Part shown: piece after piece, positions 1 through 7,030 of the stretch
Layout: every line of letters begins with the position of its first letter
How positions within the stretch are numbered: the first letter of the stretch is position 1
Source of the DNA: Paeniglutamicibacter terrestris
GTDB lineage: Bacteria > Actinomycetota > Actinomycetes > Actinomycetales > Micrococcaceae
Direction: 5' to 3'
NCBI RefSeq assembly: GCF_012271785.1
Contig: NZ_JAAWVT010000004.1
Coordinates: forward strand, 248,001 to 312,000
DNA: 64,000 bases
Made by a program: the position numbers and the translations under genes
Notes under the pieces: model-generated
What the model was told of the DNA's origin: nothing
Seen by the model: only the letters and a program-made list of their open reading frames with translations
The model's database searches: none

Positions 1-709
1 AAAGCGCCTCGGCTAGGGCCAGTGCGTTCTCGATGGGCAGCATATGTCGGGTTTTCGGGACGACGACAACGCGGCAGTCGGGCATCGCTTGCCCCAGACG
101 CTGCGACATCTCCGGGGTCGATCCCGGGTCGTCGCTGCCAGTGATGGCCAGGGCGGGTTGAGTGATGGCTCCCAATTCGGGTCCGATCTCTTGGTCCCCC
201 TGCGCGAACACCCGGTAGGCGTGCAGGTACGACTGAATGTCGTTTGCGGCCAGGACGTGACGGACTGTTGCGATGCTCTGGGCAGGCACGGTGGTCGTGG
301 CGTGGGGGAACCAGCGTTCGATGGCCAGGTCCACCCCGGCGGCGAATTCCGTTCCCGCGGTGTCCAACCGGCGCGCCACCGCCGCGGATTCCTCCGCAGT
401 GCGTCGGCACACCGAGTTAACGGAGGTCAACGAAAGGACCTTGGTTGGTGCGAAGCGTGCAATGTATTGGGCGATGAGTGCCCCCAGAGAAAAGCCGACG
501 AGGTGAATCGGTCCTTCGGGAAGCCGTGAGATCACGTGACGGGCCAGGGTTTCCAGCGTCTGTGGTTCTCTCAGCGGCGGCTGCGCTCCGTGGCCCGGCA
601 GGTCCAATGCCACGGTCGGCCGGTCGCAGATTTCCTGGAACGTCTCCCACATGCTCAAATCCAGGCCGACCCCGTGCAGGAGCACGGTCTGCGGTTCGAG
701 GGCACTCAT
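1..709 (-). CDS. alpha/beta-fold hydrolase, 3' end beyond the window
   Basis: Open frame from ATG at 709 that runs off the left edge without a stop (236 codons visible). The nucleophile elbow GFSLG puts the catalytic Ser at residue 74. The HG oxyanion motif (LLHGVG) lies near residue 12, and a GSDDP loop (acid) and a KTRHMLP segment (catalytic His) appear near the visible C-terminus. This is the order of a 3-oxoadipate enol-lactonase/esterase-type hydrolase (family knowledge); the substrate is unknown. It starts 15 nt after the stop of the DUF1185 gene at 725-1276 and is probably co-transcribed with it, so it may hydrolyse a product of that pathway (inference). Confidence 0.85.
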   Translation of the reverse strand, partial: MSALEPQTVLLHGVGLDLSMWETFQEICDRPTVALDLPGHGAQPPLREPQTLETLARHVISRLPEGPIHLVGFSLGALIAQYIARFAPTKVLSLTSVNSVCRRTAEESAAVARRLDTAGTEFAAGVDLAIERWFPHATTTVPAQSIATVRHVLAANDIQSYLHAYRVFAQGDQEIGPELGAITQPALAITGSDDPGSTPEMSQRLGQAMPDCRVVVVPKTRHMLPIENALALAEAL

Positions 710-724
710 TGCTACCAGTGGCTC

Positions 725-1276
725 CTAGAGCTCGGTCGAGAGCGCTGCTAGGCGCTGTTGCGGACGTCCACCCGTAGCAGCAGCCAGGGCGATGATGATC
801 TCCCCGGGATGCGGGGCATCGGCGATGCTGACTTCCACGCTCTGGTGGTGCGAGCGGATGGTGGCATCGGTGAAGTGCTTCAGCGGGATATCGAAGTGCA
901 CCCCAGCCGGGCCGCGCTTCTCTACGGCCGGCAACAAGGTGGTTGCCTGAGCGGCGTCGCGGAAGTGGTTGCCGAATTTCAGGGTGTGGATCAGCGCGGA
1001 ACCGTGCTCGATTTCCCCGTCCAATCCCACGATGGCCGCTTTGCCGTAAGCCTCCAACGGCGCGCCCAGTGCCTCCATGACCTTGGGTGCTAGCAACGCA
1101 CCGAGATCGGAGGCGACGGCATCGATGCCGGCGTTCAGGTCTTCGACGAAGCCCTGACCTGCCCACGGGTTATCAATGATCGCCGCTACGATGGCGACTC
1201 GTGCGACGGGGGCTACGTCGCGCCCTCCCTCGCGGGTGGTTTCCTCAACGATGGTCACAAGCTTGCGGTATTTCAC
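725..1276 (-). CDS. DUF1185 / 'amino acid synthesis' family protein (second copy)
   Basis: 183 aa, starting with GTG at 1276, whose GTGA overlaps the stop of the preceding gene. The start is supported by GAAGGAAAT just upstream. It belongs to the AA_synth (DUF1185) family: the block GEIEHGSALIHT and the later SHHQSVE segment are also present in the upstream neighbour (GEIEHAGALIHT, SHYQTIE). The family name dates from a weak early assignment. A structure of a Bordetella member is known to have a chorismate-mutase-like fold, but I know of no established reaction. Two tandem, diverged copies suggest a hetero-oligomer or two successive steps (inference). A hydrolase gene follows 15 nt downstream. 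Confidence 0.8.
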   Translation of the reverse strand: MKYRKLVTIVEETTREGGRDVAPVARVAIVAAIIDNPWAGQGFVEDLNAGIDAVASDLGALLAPKVMEALGAPLEAYGKAAIVGLDGEIEHGSALIHTLKFGNHFRDAAQATTLLPAVEKRGPAGVHFDIPLKHFTDATIRSHHQSVEVSIADAPHPGEIIIALAAATGGRPQQRLAALSTEL

Positions 1277-1941
1277 AGGGTAATTTCCTTCAGGATCTCG
1301 GAGGTGACGGGAATGTCGGTGTTACGGTCCCCGATCCGCGCGTGCGGGCGGGGCCCGGTGGATGCCGCGGCAACAACGGCGATTTCCGTCGCGTTCGGCG
1401 CATCGGACAAGAAGATTTCGATGGTCTGGTAGTGGCTTCGCGTTGCCGGTGCGGTCTTGTGCCACATCGGAATCCGCAGCATTTCACCCGGTTGGCCGAA
1501 TCCGTCTGCGAAGCACAAAATGGACGTTCCTTCCAGCGCCTCTCGCATCAGGTTCCCGTAGTACGGGGTGTGGATCAGCGCTCCGGCATGTTCGATTTCC
1601 CCGCCGGCACCGACGAGGGCTGCCTTGCCGAAGGCTTCGACCTTCTCGGCGCCGCCGAGCACCTCAAGTAGCCGGTCGGTCAAGAGCTTTGACAGCAGCG
1701 GGGCGATGCGCTCGGCTTCTGGGGCGAGCTCGAAATCGGTGCTGGTCCCCTTCCAGGGATTGGCTATCACCGCGGTGGAGGTGGCCCGCAGGATCGAGCG
1801 CCCATCGGTATGGGGAATTTCTTCGCTGAACGTCGAAATCTTGCGAAGTCCAATGGCAGCAGCAATGTCGTCATAGCTACCCAGGGTCGAACGCGCGCTG
1901 AGATCGACTACTCGCTTCGCCTCAAGTGGAGTTGTTGTCAT
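1273..1941 (-). CDS. DUF1185 / 'amino acid synthesis' family protein (first copy)
   Basis: 222 aa, ATG at 1941; AGAAAG lies about 14 nt upstream, so the ribosome-binding site is weak. It is longer at the N-terminus than the second copy and shares with it the IATxxIANPW-like region, the GEIEH(A/S)ALIHT block and the SHYQTIE segment. First coding gene of a three-gene run (DUF1185-DUF1185-hydrolase) whose likely promoter lies 300 nt upstream at 2248-2276, next to a TTGCATACAAG site shared with the GntR gene. Biochemical role unknown. The context (flavin reductase, BCCT carrier, FCD regulator) points to catabolism of a small, perhaps nitrogen-containing compound (inference). Confidence 0.8.
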   Translation of the reverse strand: MTTTPLEAKRVVDLSARSTLGSYDDIAAAIGLRKISTFSEEIPHTDGRSILRATSTAVIANPWKGTSTDFELAPEAERIAPLLSKLLTDRLLEVLGGAEKVEAFGKAALVGAGGEIEHAGALIHTPYYGNLMREALEGTSILCFADGFGQPGEMLRIPMWHKTAPATRSHYQTIEIFLSDAPNATEIAVVAAASTGPRPHARIGDRNTDIPVTSEILKEITL

Positions 1942-2205
1942 GTTTTGGAGCTTTCTGGTCTATGGCGTCGTTGGTTCGCTCTTGTGGCTTGGAGGGATAT
2001 GCGTGATCGATCGCGATTCGTTGCGCCCGATAGGTTGCCTGACCTCCCCGGCTCCGAGCGGCTGACTTCTCTGGCGTGCGCCGCAGCATCCGGTGCACCT
2101 TCGATCCGGACCCCTACTGATTCCAATGTTCACACCGCATCCTGAGAGATCATTCCCTGCCCGGCGAGCAAGCATCTGCGGCTCAGTGGATTCCATCACC
2201 GCGTC

Positions 2206-2276
2206 TCAGGACCAATGCTGCCGCACCTCAACCTGTTGCATACAAGAACTGTAGTACTTTCAGCACCAGTGTGCAA
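2206..2276 (-). promoter_or_regulatory. promoter and operator of the DUF1185 operon, with an 11-codon leaderless mini-ORF
   Basis: Minus-strand promoter: -35 TTGCAC (2276-2271), 17-nt spacer, -10 TACAGT (2253-2248). Six nt later is an ATG (2241) opening an 11-codon frame, MQQVEVRQHWS, stop at 2206. The +1 region TTCTTGTATGCAA (plus-strand TTGCATACAAGAA) also occurs at the GntR start codon (3608-3621, 14 nt identical), so this is probably an operator of the same repressor. A leader of about 300 nt separates it from the first DUF1185 gene; no known riboswitch was recognised in that leader. Confidence 0.55.
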
Positions 2277-2932
2277 CAGGTCACTGCAAAAGTGTCTTCA
2301 TTCAGCGAAATATCCGCAAACTGTTCGACATTGCACAGGCAGTACTGGCATTTGATGCATGCATCATTGCTTGGGTTTTCCTGCGGAATGGGGACTCGCG
2401 ACCGACTTTCCAGGTGGATCCAGTAATCCGGTCACCATGCGCTTCTGGGGGCTTCGTCGGCCGTTACCGTGAATCTAGGGCATTGTTGGCAGGCGGTCGG
2501 CTTCGTCGGATGCCAACCGTGGAAGCGCTCCAGATCCGATTCCGGGGACTCCGCACCACTCGATCGAGACCCGTGCCGTGGGCAATCAACCGTCACCGGA
2601 TCCACATGCGTACACCGGAAGAAGTCCACCGCGGCGGCTTGCCTGTAATACCTAGCCAGCCGTCATGGAACGCATTTAGGCAAACCATTTCCAACGGTAA
2701 CGAACCCCGAAACGACACGTGACCATTTCGCGTTCACTCGCAACTCAGGAAGGCCACGGCGTCACAGCAGAAAGACTCTAGACCCCCGATTCCTCCGTCG
2801 GGACCCTAACCTGAGTCCAAAACAAACAAAAAGGCCGGGCCGGACTGAATCAAGGCGAGTTCTAGCGGTCGTTTCCCTGTATCAGTGGCGCTTCAGGGCG
2901 CCGTATCCGATACCGTGCGATGGACCCAGGTA
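2277..2932. other. 656-bp intergenic stretch without a recognisable gene
   Basis: Lies between the DUF1185 promoter and the stop codon of the GntR gene. Frames here (for example 2414-2722) lack a convincing ribosome-binding site and have low-complexity, arginine-rich translations typical of shadows. It holds a 14-bp perfect palindrome at 2353-2366 and a GC-rich block followed on the minus strand by a T-rich run (2825-2840), which might serve as a weak terminator for the GntR gene. Nothing else identified. Confidence 0.5.
2353..2366. repeat. 14-bp perfect palindrome, possible extra GntR site
   Basis: TGATGCATGCATCA is perfectly self-complementary. Its core GATGCATGCA recurs at 3627-3636 in the spacer of the GntR promoter, so it may be a further binding site for the local FCD-type regulator. 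No promoter was recognised directly beside it. Confidence 0.35.
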
Positions 2933-3613
2933 CTACGAGTTGCGGCCTCCACCCAGCAATTCGCGGGCAGACGCGTAGACGTGATTTCTCATCGCGGCCT
3001 CGGCGCCGAAATGGTCCTTGTCCTGGATCATCTGCAGCACCAGTCGATGCTCGCCGCTGGATGCCGAAATCCGCCGGGGATTCTCGACCGTCTTCAGCAC
3101 CAGCCGATGGAAGGCCAGCTGATTCATGAGCAACCTGTAGTGCTCGACCAATTTAGTGTTATCAGAACCATTGACCAGCGCCCAGTGAAACTCATGGACC
3201 AGCTGGGCGTAGCGTTCCGAATCGTGTGCGACAGAGGCGGCTTCCGATGCCTTGACGTTTTTCTCCAAGAATTCAAGACTGGGTGTCCTGCCGCGCCGGG
3301 CCATCAGGCCGGCAGCCATGCCCTCTAGGCCCTCCTTGAGCTGGAAGAGTTCTACGATTTCCCGCTTGGTGGGTTCACGGACGTAGGTCCCAACCTTGGG
3401 CCTGATTTCAATCAGGCTCTCTCGCTCGAGCTGCTTCAGGGCCTCGCGCACCGGAGTTCGACTGACGTCAAACTGCTGCGCCAAGAAAATCTCGGAGAGC
3501 GGCTCGCCCGGAGGATACGTTCCCCCCAGCACCAAATCCCGTATCCGAGCGAGCAATGAATCGTCCGATGGAGGTGGCGCCCCGAGATTGCTAACTTCCG
3601 CTATTCCTTGCAT
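2933..3613 (-). CDS. GntR family transcriptional regulator, FadR/FCD subfamily
   Basis: 226 aa. An N-terminal winged helix-turn-helix (about residues 18-80) has the characteristic block FDVSRTPVREALKQLERE. A helical FCD effector domain (about 85-215) has the EFHWAL and EHRLVLQMI segments whose His residues usually bind a metal and a carboxylate ligand in this family. The start at ATG 3613 is supported by a -10 box (TAGTGT) only 6 nt upstream, giving a leaderless mRNA. It stands divergently to the flavin reductase/BCCT genes. Its own start codon sits inside the palindrome CTTGCATACAAG, so autorepression is likely. It probably derepresses both flanking transcription units when its carboxylate-type ligand is present (inference). 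Confidence 0.9.
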   Translation of the reverse strand: MQGIAEVSNLGAPPPSDDSLLARIRDLVLGGTYPPGEPLSEIFLAQQFDVSRTPVREALKQLERESLIEIRPKVGTYVREPTKREIVELFQLKEGLEGMAAGLMARRGRTPSLEFLEKNVKASEAASVAHDSERYAQLVHEFHWALVNGSDNTKLVEHYRLLMNQLAFHRLVLKTVENPRRISASSGEHRLVLQMIQDKDHFGAEAAMRNHVYASARELLGGGRNS

Positions 3614-3648
3614 ACAAGAACACTACGATGCATGCAAGATCAAGTCAA
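3607..3648 (-). promoter_or_regulatory. leaderless promoter and operators of the GntR gene
   Basis: Minus strand: -35 TTGACT (3648-3643), 17-nt spacer, -10 TAGTGT (3625-3620), 6 nt, ATG at 3613. Operator-like CTTGCATACAAG (3607-3618) covers the transcription start and start codon. A second related site, GATGCATGCAAG (3627-3638), lies in the spacer. A repressor bound at either place would block RNA polymerase. Confidence 0.6.
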
Positions 3649-3715
3649 TCTGTATTAAATTGTTCTTGCAAAACTCCAGAGATTACATGGATTTAGAGGA
3701 ATATTCGCGAACTGG

Positions 3716-3758
3716 TTGACGGCAATGGTGACGGGCATTACAGTCTGTAGCATGCAAC
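3716..3758 (+). promoter_or_regulatory. leaderless promoter of the flavin reductase/BCCT operon
   Basis: -35 TTGACG (3716-3721), 17-nt spacer, -10 TACAGT (3739-3744), then 7 nt to ATG 3752. The TTG at 3716, which opens the longest reading frame, is therefore the -35 element and not a start codon. The imperfect palindrome TGTAGCATGCAACA (3746-3759) overlaps the start and ends in ATGCAACAG, the same nine bases that follow the DUF1185 promoter. Confidence 0.6.
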
Positions 3759-4708
3759 AGAAATTTGAGGACACACTGAAGGAAGCATGGACCGCTGCTT
3801 GGGATCGCGGTGAAGTTGAAGCTCTCAACGCCATCTCCACCTCCAATTACACCCGTCATGGCAAATCAGGCGGATCATCGATGAATCTGCACCAATACCA
3901 AGCGGAGATTCGCGCCATTCGTCAGGGATTCCCGGACCTTACCACCACCATTGATTCGATCTTGGTCGATGGAGAGCGGGCGGCCATCTTCTGGAAAACC
4001 ACGGGCACTCACACGGAAACGTTCCTCAGTGTGCCCGCTACCGGCAAGTCGGTGGTGACCCAAGGGTCGAATCAAATCGATCTGCGCGAGGGTCTGATTC
4101 ACCGTGAAACGGTCACGTGGGATGGAACCGAACTACTCAATGCACTCGGAATTCGCTCGCTATCCGATGCGATCGCTGCAGAGAAGTCGCCGGAAACGGA
4201 AGTTGTGATGGCAGATCTGTCGGGGGAACCCGATCTTGAGGCTATGAAGGCGTTTAACCGCCAGTTTGTCACCGGCGTGACCGTTGTGACAACGATGGAA
4301 GACGGAAAACCCCGAGGGCTTGCAGTCAACGCCTACTCCTCAATCTCCCTAGAACCGCCGCTGGTCATGGTGTGCGTGCAGAAGACATCGTCGACGTACC
4401 CGGCGCTGTTCGGCTCCACCCACCTCGGAATCAATATCCTTTCCCGCGAACAGAAGGACACCGTATCCACTTTTGCTTCGAAGTCGAGCGACAAGTTCGC
4501 TGACATCGAATGGCATCAAGGCCCGGAAGGCAGCCCGTTAATCGACTCCTCATCCGCCATGATCGAAGCGGAAATCCGTGAGCGCTTCCAGGCCAAGACA
4601 CACACGATCTTCGTATGCCGCGTTCGCCATGCAGAAGGAACCGACATCGAACCCATGGTCTACAAGGCGGGGCGTTTCTACGACGGCGCAAACTTGGCTT
4701 CACTTTAG
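3752..4708 (+). CDS. NTF2-like (SnoaL/ester-cyclase type) domain fused to a flavin reductase domain
   Basis: 318 aa from ATG 3752; the start was chosen because a leaderless promoter ends 7 nt before it. Residues about 1-135 form an NTF2-like fold of the ester cyclase/SnoaL type (ending VTWDGTELLNALG). After a linker, residues about 160-318 match the flavin reductase-like split-barrel family (VTGVTVVTT, AVNAYSSISLEPPLVMVCV, STHLGINILS), which reduces FMN/FAD with NAD(P)H, usually for a partner monooxygenase. I see no oxygenase directly beside it; the closest candidate is the LLM protein at 14569. The two-domain fusion is unusual. The NTF2-like part could bind or isomerise the pathway substrate (inference). 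The BCCT gene follows 73 bp downstream. Confidence 0.8.
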   Translation: MQQKFEDTLKEAWTAAWDRGEVEALNAISTSNYTRHGKSGGSSMNLHQYQAEIRAIRQGFPDLTTTIDSILVDGERAAIFWKTTGTHTETFLSVPATGKSVVTQGSNQIDLREGLIHRETVTWDGTELLNALGIRSLSDAIAAEKSPETEVVMADLSGEPDLEAMKAFNRQFVTGVTVVTTMEDGKPRGLAVNAYSSISLEPPLVMVCVQKTSSTYPALFGSTHLGINILSREQKDTVSTFASKSSDKFADIEWHQGPEGSPLIDSSSAMIEAEIRERFQAKTHTIFVCRVRHAEGTDIEPMVYKAGRFYDGANLASL

Positions 4709-4781
4709 CCCAAGCCAGAGCAACACTAACTAAACGGACCGCGCGTTCCGGCGGACCAGAAGAGATAAGTAGGAGACCATC

Positions 4782-6410
4782 ATGGTCGAGAAGACACTGG
4801 TCAAAAAGTCCAGTCCGGGTTCGGTTCAACCGAACCCAGCGTCGCAGCGTCCCGACAAACCCCGGGTAGGTGCCGTGTTCTGGGCCTCCCTGGTACTTCT
4901 GGCTGGGTTCTTGCTCTGGGCCAGCATTTCGCCAGAGGGCCTCGGCAACGTCATGACCAGCAGCATGGATTGGATTGCACGATCCGTCGGTTGGAGCTAT
5001 CTGCTGGTAACGCTGGGATGCATCGGCCTGATGGTCTACTTGGGAGCGAGCCGCTATGGCAGCATCCGCCTCGGCTCAAATGAAGACAGGCCGGAATTCT
5101 CCACGTGGGCATGGCTTGCGATGATCCTCTCGGCCGTAATGGGAATCGGTCTGATCAGCTACGGCGTCGCCGAACCGATCTCCCACTTTATGGCTCCCCC
5201 GCATGCGTTGGCAGAGCCCGGGACCATGGATGCCGCCGTGCGAGCGTTGCAATTCAGCTTCTTCGACTGGGGCCCACATGCCTGGGCGGTATTCGGCGTC
5301 TTTGGTCTGTCCATCGGCTACTCAACCCACCGCAAGGGGCGTCCCGGGCTGGTCTCCCCCATGCTGCGTCCTGTGTTGGGACGACTGGTGGATGGCTGGT
5401 TCGGAAAACTCGTCGATGTATTTGCCATCCTGGCAACGCTGTTCGGAACCACAACGTCCCTTGGCCTAGGCGCCGCTCAGATCGAGGAAGGACTGAACCG
5501 GGTATTCGGGCTACCAACCGGACTTAGTGTCCAAGTCGTAATCATCGCCATCATTACCGTCTTATTCACCCTTTCGGCACTTTCCGGGGTCAATCGCGGC
5601 ATCAAGTACATCAGCCAGATCACCATGGCCCTTTCGGCCGGCCTCGCCCTTTTCGTGCTGCTGATGGGGCCGACTAGTTTCATCAGCAATATCTTCTTTC
5701 GCTCTATCGGGCAGTACGTCAACGATTTCTTCCAAGTTTCCCTGATTACCCCGTCCACCCCCGATGACCTGCAATGGATGCAGTGGTGGACCTACTTCAT
5801 GATGGCGTGGTGGCTCAGCTGGGGCGCATTCGTCGGAGTCTTCTTGGCGAAGATCTCCAAGGGCCGAACTATCCGTCAGTTCGTGGCGGGCGTCCTGGGT
5901 GTCCCCAGTTTGGTGTTCTTCGCGTGGTTCACCATCTTCGGCGGAAGCGCCATCAAATTCGAGATGGACGGCGCCCCCATCGCTGCGCAAACTGCGGAGA
6001 ACCTGAACTCTGCGTTCTTCGCGATGCTCAACGAGCTGCCTCTAGTTCAAATCACATCTGTGGTCACCATGATCCTTGTTGCCTTGTTCTTCATCTCTGG
6101 AGCCGATGCGAACACCTATGTTTTGAGCATGATGTCCAGCAAGGGGCATCTGTCGCCTACCCGGCCGGTGTTGACCATTTGGGGCGTTTTGACCGGCGTA
6201 AGTGCAGTGCTCCTGCTGTTGGTCGGCGGGCTGACTGCCTTGCAACAGGCTGCAATGCTTTCGGCGTTGCCCTTCACCATCATCGTGGCACTCCTGGGCA
6301 TATCTCTGGTCATGGAGCTGCGCACGGATCCAGAGTTCGACGTGTTGCGCAAGTCTAGGTTCGATCTGCGCAAGACCGTCTATGGATCAGGGAAAAGGAC
6401 GGATCTGTAG
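4782..6410 (+). CDS. BCCT family (betaine/choline/carnitine-type) transporter
   Basis: 542 aa, ATG 4782 preceded by TAGGAG. About 12 hydrophobic segments after a 30-residue cytoplasmic N-terminus. Family marks are visible: SAVMGIGLISYGVAEP in the third segment, GTTTSLGLGAAQIEEGLN, and the tryptophan-rich signature MQWWTYFMMAWWLSWGAFVGVFLAKISKGRT around residues 330-365. BCCT carriers import quaternary amines or related zwitterions with Na+ or H+. The tail is short, without the long charged osmosensing extension of BetP, so a catabolic rather than osmotic role fits. Probably co-transcribed with the flavin reductase fusion and controlled by the GntR gene. A terminator hairpin follows. Confidence 0.93.
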   Translation: MVEKTLVKKSSPGSVQPNPASQRPDKPRVGAVFWASLVLLAGFLLWASISPEGLGNVMTSSMDWIARSVGWSYLLVTLGCIGLMVYLGASRYGSIRLGSNEDRPEFSTWAWLAMILSAVMGIGLISYGVAEPISHFMAPPHALAEPGTMDAAVRALQFSFFDWGPHAWAVFGVFGLSIGYSTHRKGRPGLVSPMLRPVLGRLVDGWFGKLVDVFAILATLFGTTTSLGLGAAQIEEGLNRVFGLPTGLSVQVVIIAIITVLFTLSALSGVNRGIKYISQITMALSAGLALFVLLMGPTSFISNIFFRSIGQYVNDFFQVSLITPSTPDDLQWMQWWTYFMMAWWLSWGAFVGVFLAKISKGRTIRQFVAGVLGVPSLVFFAWFTIFGGSAIKFEMDGAPIAAQTAENLNSAFFAMLNELPLVQITSVVTMILVALFFISGADANTYVLSMMSSKGHLSPTRPVLTIWGVLTGVSAVLLLLVGGLTALQQAAMLSALPFTIIVALLGISLVMELRTDPEFDVLRKSRFDLRKTVYGSGKRTDL

Positions 6411-6434
6411 ACGCCTCCCGACCTAAATATGTGA

Positions 6435-6481
6435 CCGCCCCGGTAGCAGCGAAAGCTGTCACCGGGGCGGCTTTCGTTGTT
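6435..6481 (+). terminator. rho-independent terminator after the BCCT gene
   Basis: 10-bp arms CCGCCCCGGT (6435-6444) and ACCGGGGCGG (6461-6470), an inner cagc-gaaa-gctg stem, then CTTTCGTTGTT. Confidence 0.8.
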
Positions 6482-6518
6482 GCTCAGGCTACTGGCTACT
6501 GGCATTTCATATCGGGCC

Positions 6519-6872
6519 TCAGTGCGCCGGGTGTTCGGGGTGCAGCTCTGAATGCGGCGCCCGCATCTGGTGCAGCAGTTGGTGAACCTCGGGATCGGTC
6601 AGGGTCCAGCGGCGGTAGCGGCCGTCGGCACGCACGCTCACAACGCCGGCCTTATGCAAGGTGGCCAGCGCCTGGGTGACGGTATTGGCGCCCAGCGCCG
6701 TGGCGGCCGCCAACTGGCTGACCGAGGAATCTGGGGCGGCATGCATGGCGATGAGGATTTTCATCCGCGTGGCATCGGCAACCAAGGCAAAGACGTCGAT
6801 CCAGTCGGGCATGCTCGGCTCGGTCGCGGCTACAGCGTCCGCTCCGATCTTGCCGTGTTCCGTTTCCGACAT
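6519..6872 (-). CDS. ArsR/SmtB family metal-responsive repressor
   Basis: 117 aa, ATG 6872 with GAGGAC 5 nt upstream. Winged helix at about residues 25-95 (VFALVADATRMKILIAMHAAPDSSVSQLAAATALGANTVTQALATLHKAG). The C-terminal helix is rich in histidine (HQLLHQM, PHSELHPEHPAH), as in NmtR/KmtR-type nickel-cobalt sensors, which bind metal with alpha-5 and tail residues. Divergent from the ABC importer, whose promoter carries an inverted repeat (6942-6961) of the ArsR operator type. Most likely it represses the importer (and itself) when nickel is sufficient; the metal is inferred from the histidines and the nearby urease operon. Confidence 0.85.
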   Translation of the reverse strand: MSETEHGKIGADAVAATEPSMPDWIDVFALVADATRMKILIAMHAAPDSSVSQLAAATALGANTVTQALATLHKAGVVSVRADGRYRRWTLTDPEVHQLLHQMRAPHSELHPEHPAH

Positions 6873-6941
6873 GTCGTCCTCATTCCTTCCGCTGTTCCGG
6901 GCTGGTGCGTAAACTCACCGGAATCATTGCCCGGTTCCCAT

Positions 6942-6968
6942 ATCTGTCTGGCTGGACAGATGTACAGT
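6942..6968 (+). promoter_or_regulatory. operator and -10 region of the ABC importer
   Basis: Inverted repeat ATCTGTC-N6-GACAGAT (6942-6961) directly before a TACAGT -10 box (6963-6968). No good -35 hexamer is visible because the repeat occupies that region. Position and spacing fit a site for the divergent ArsR repressor. Confidence 0.6.
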
Positions 6969-7030
6969 AGGGGCGTTGCCCTATCCCATATGCCCGCCGG
7001 CAACCAGGATGAAAGGTCGAAACCTCTACC

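Noticed and set aside
2414-2722. 102-aa plus-strand frame in the gap before the GntR gene
   Set aside because: Arginine- and serine-rich translation without motif or ribosome-binding site.
3716-3751. TTG start extending the flavin reductase fusion by 12 residues
   Set aside because: TTGACG here is the -35 hexamer, with TACAGT 17 nt later and ATG 3752 just after it.
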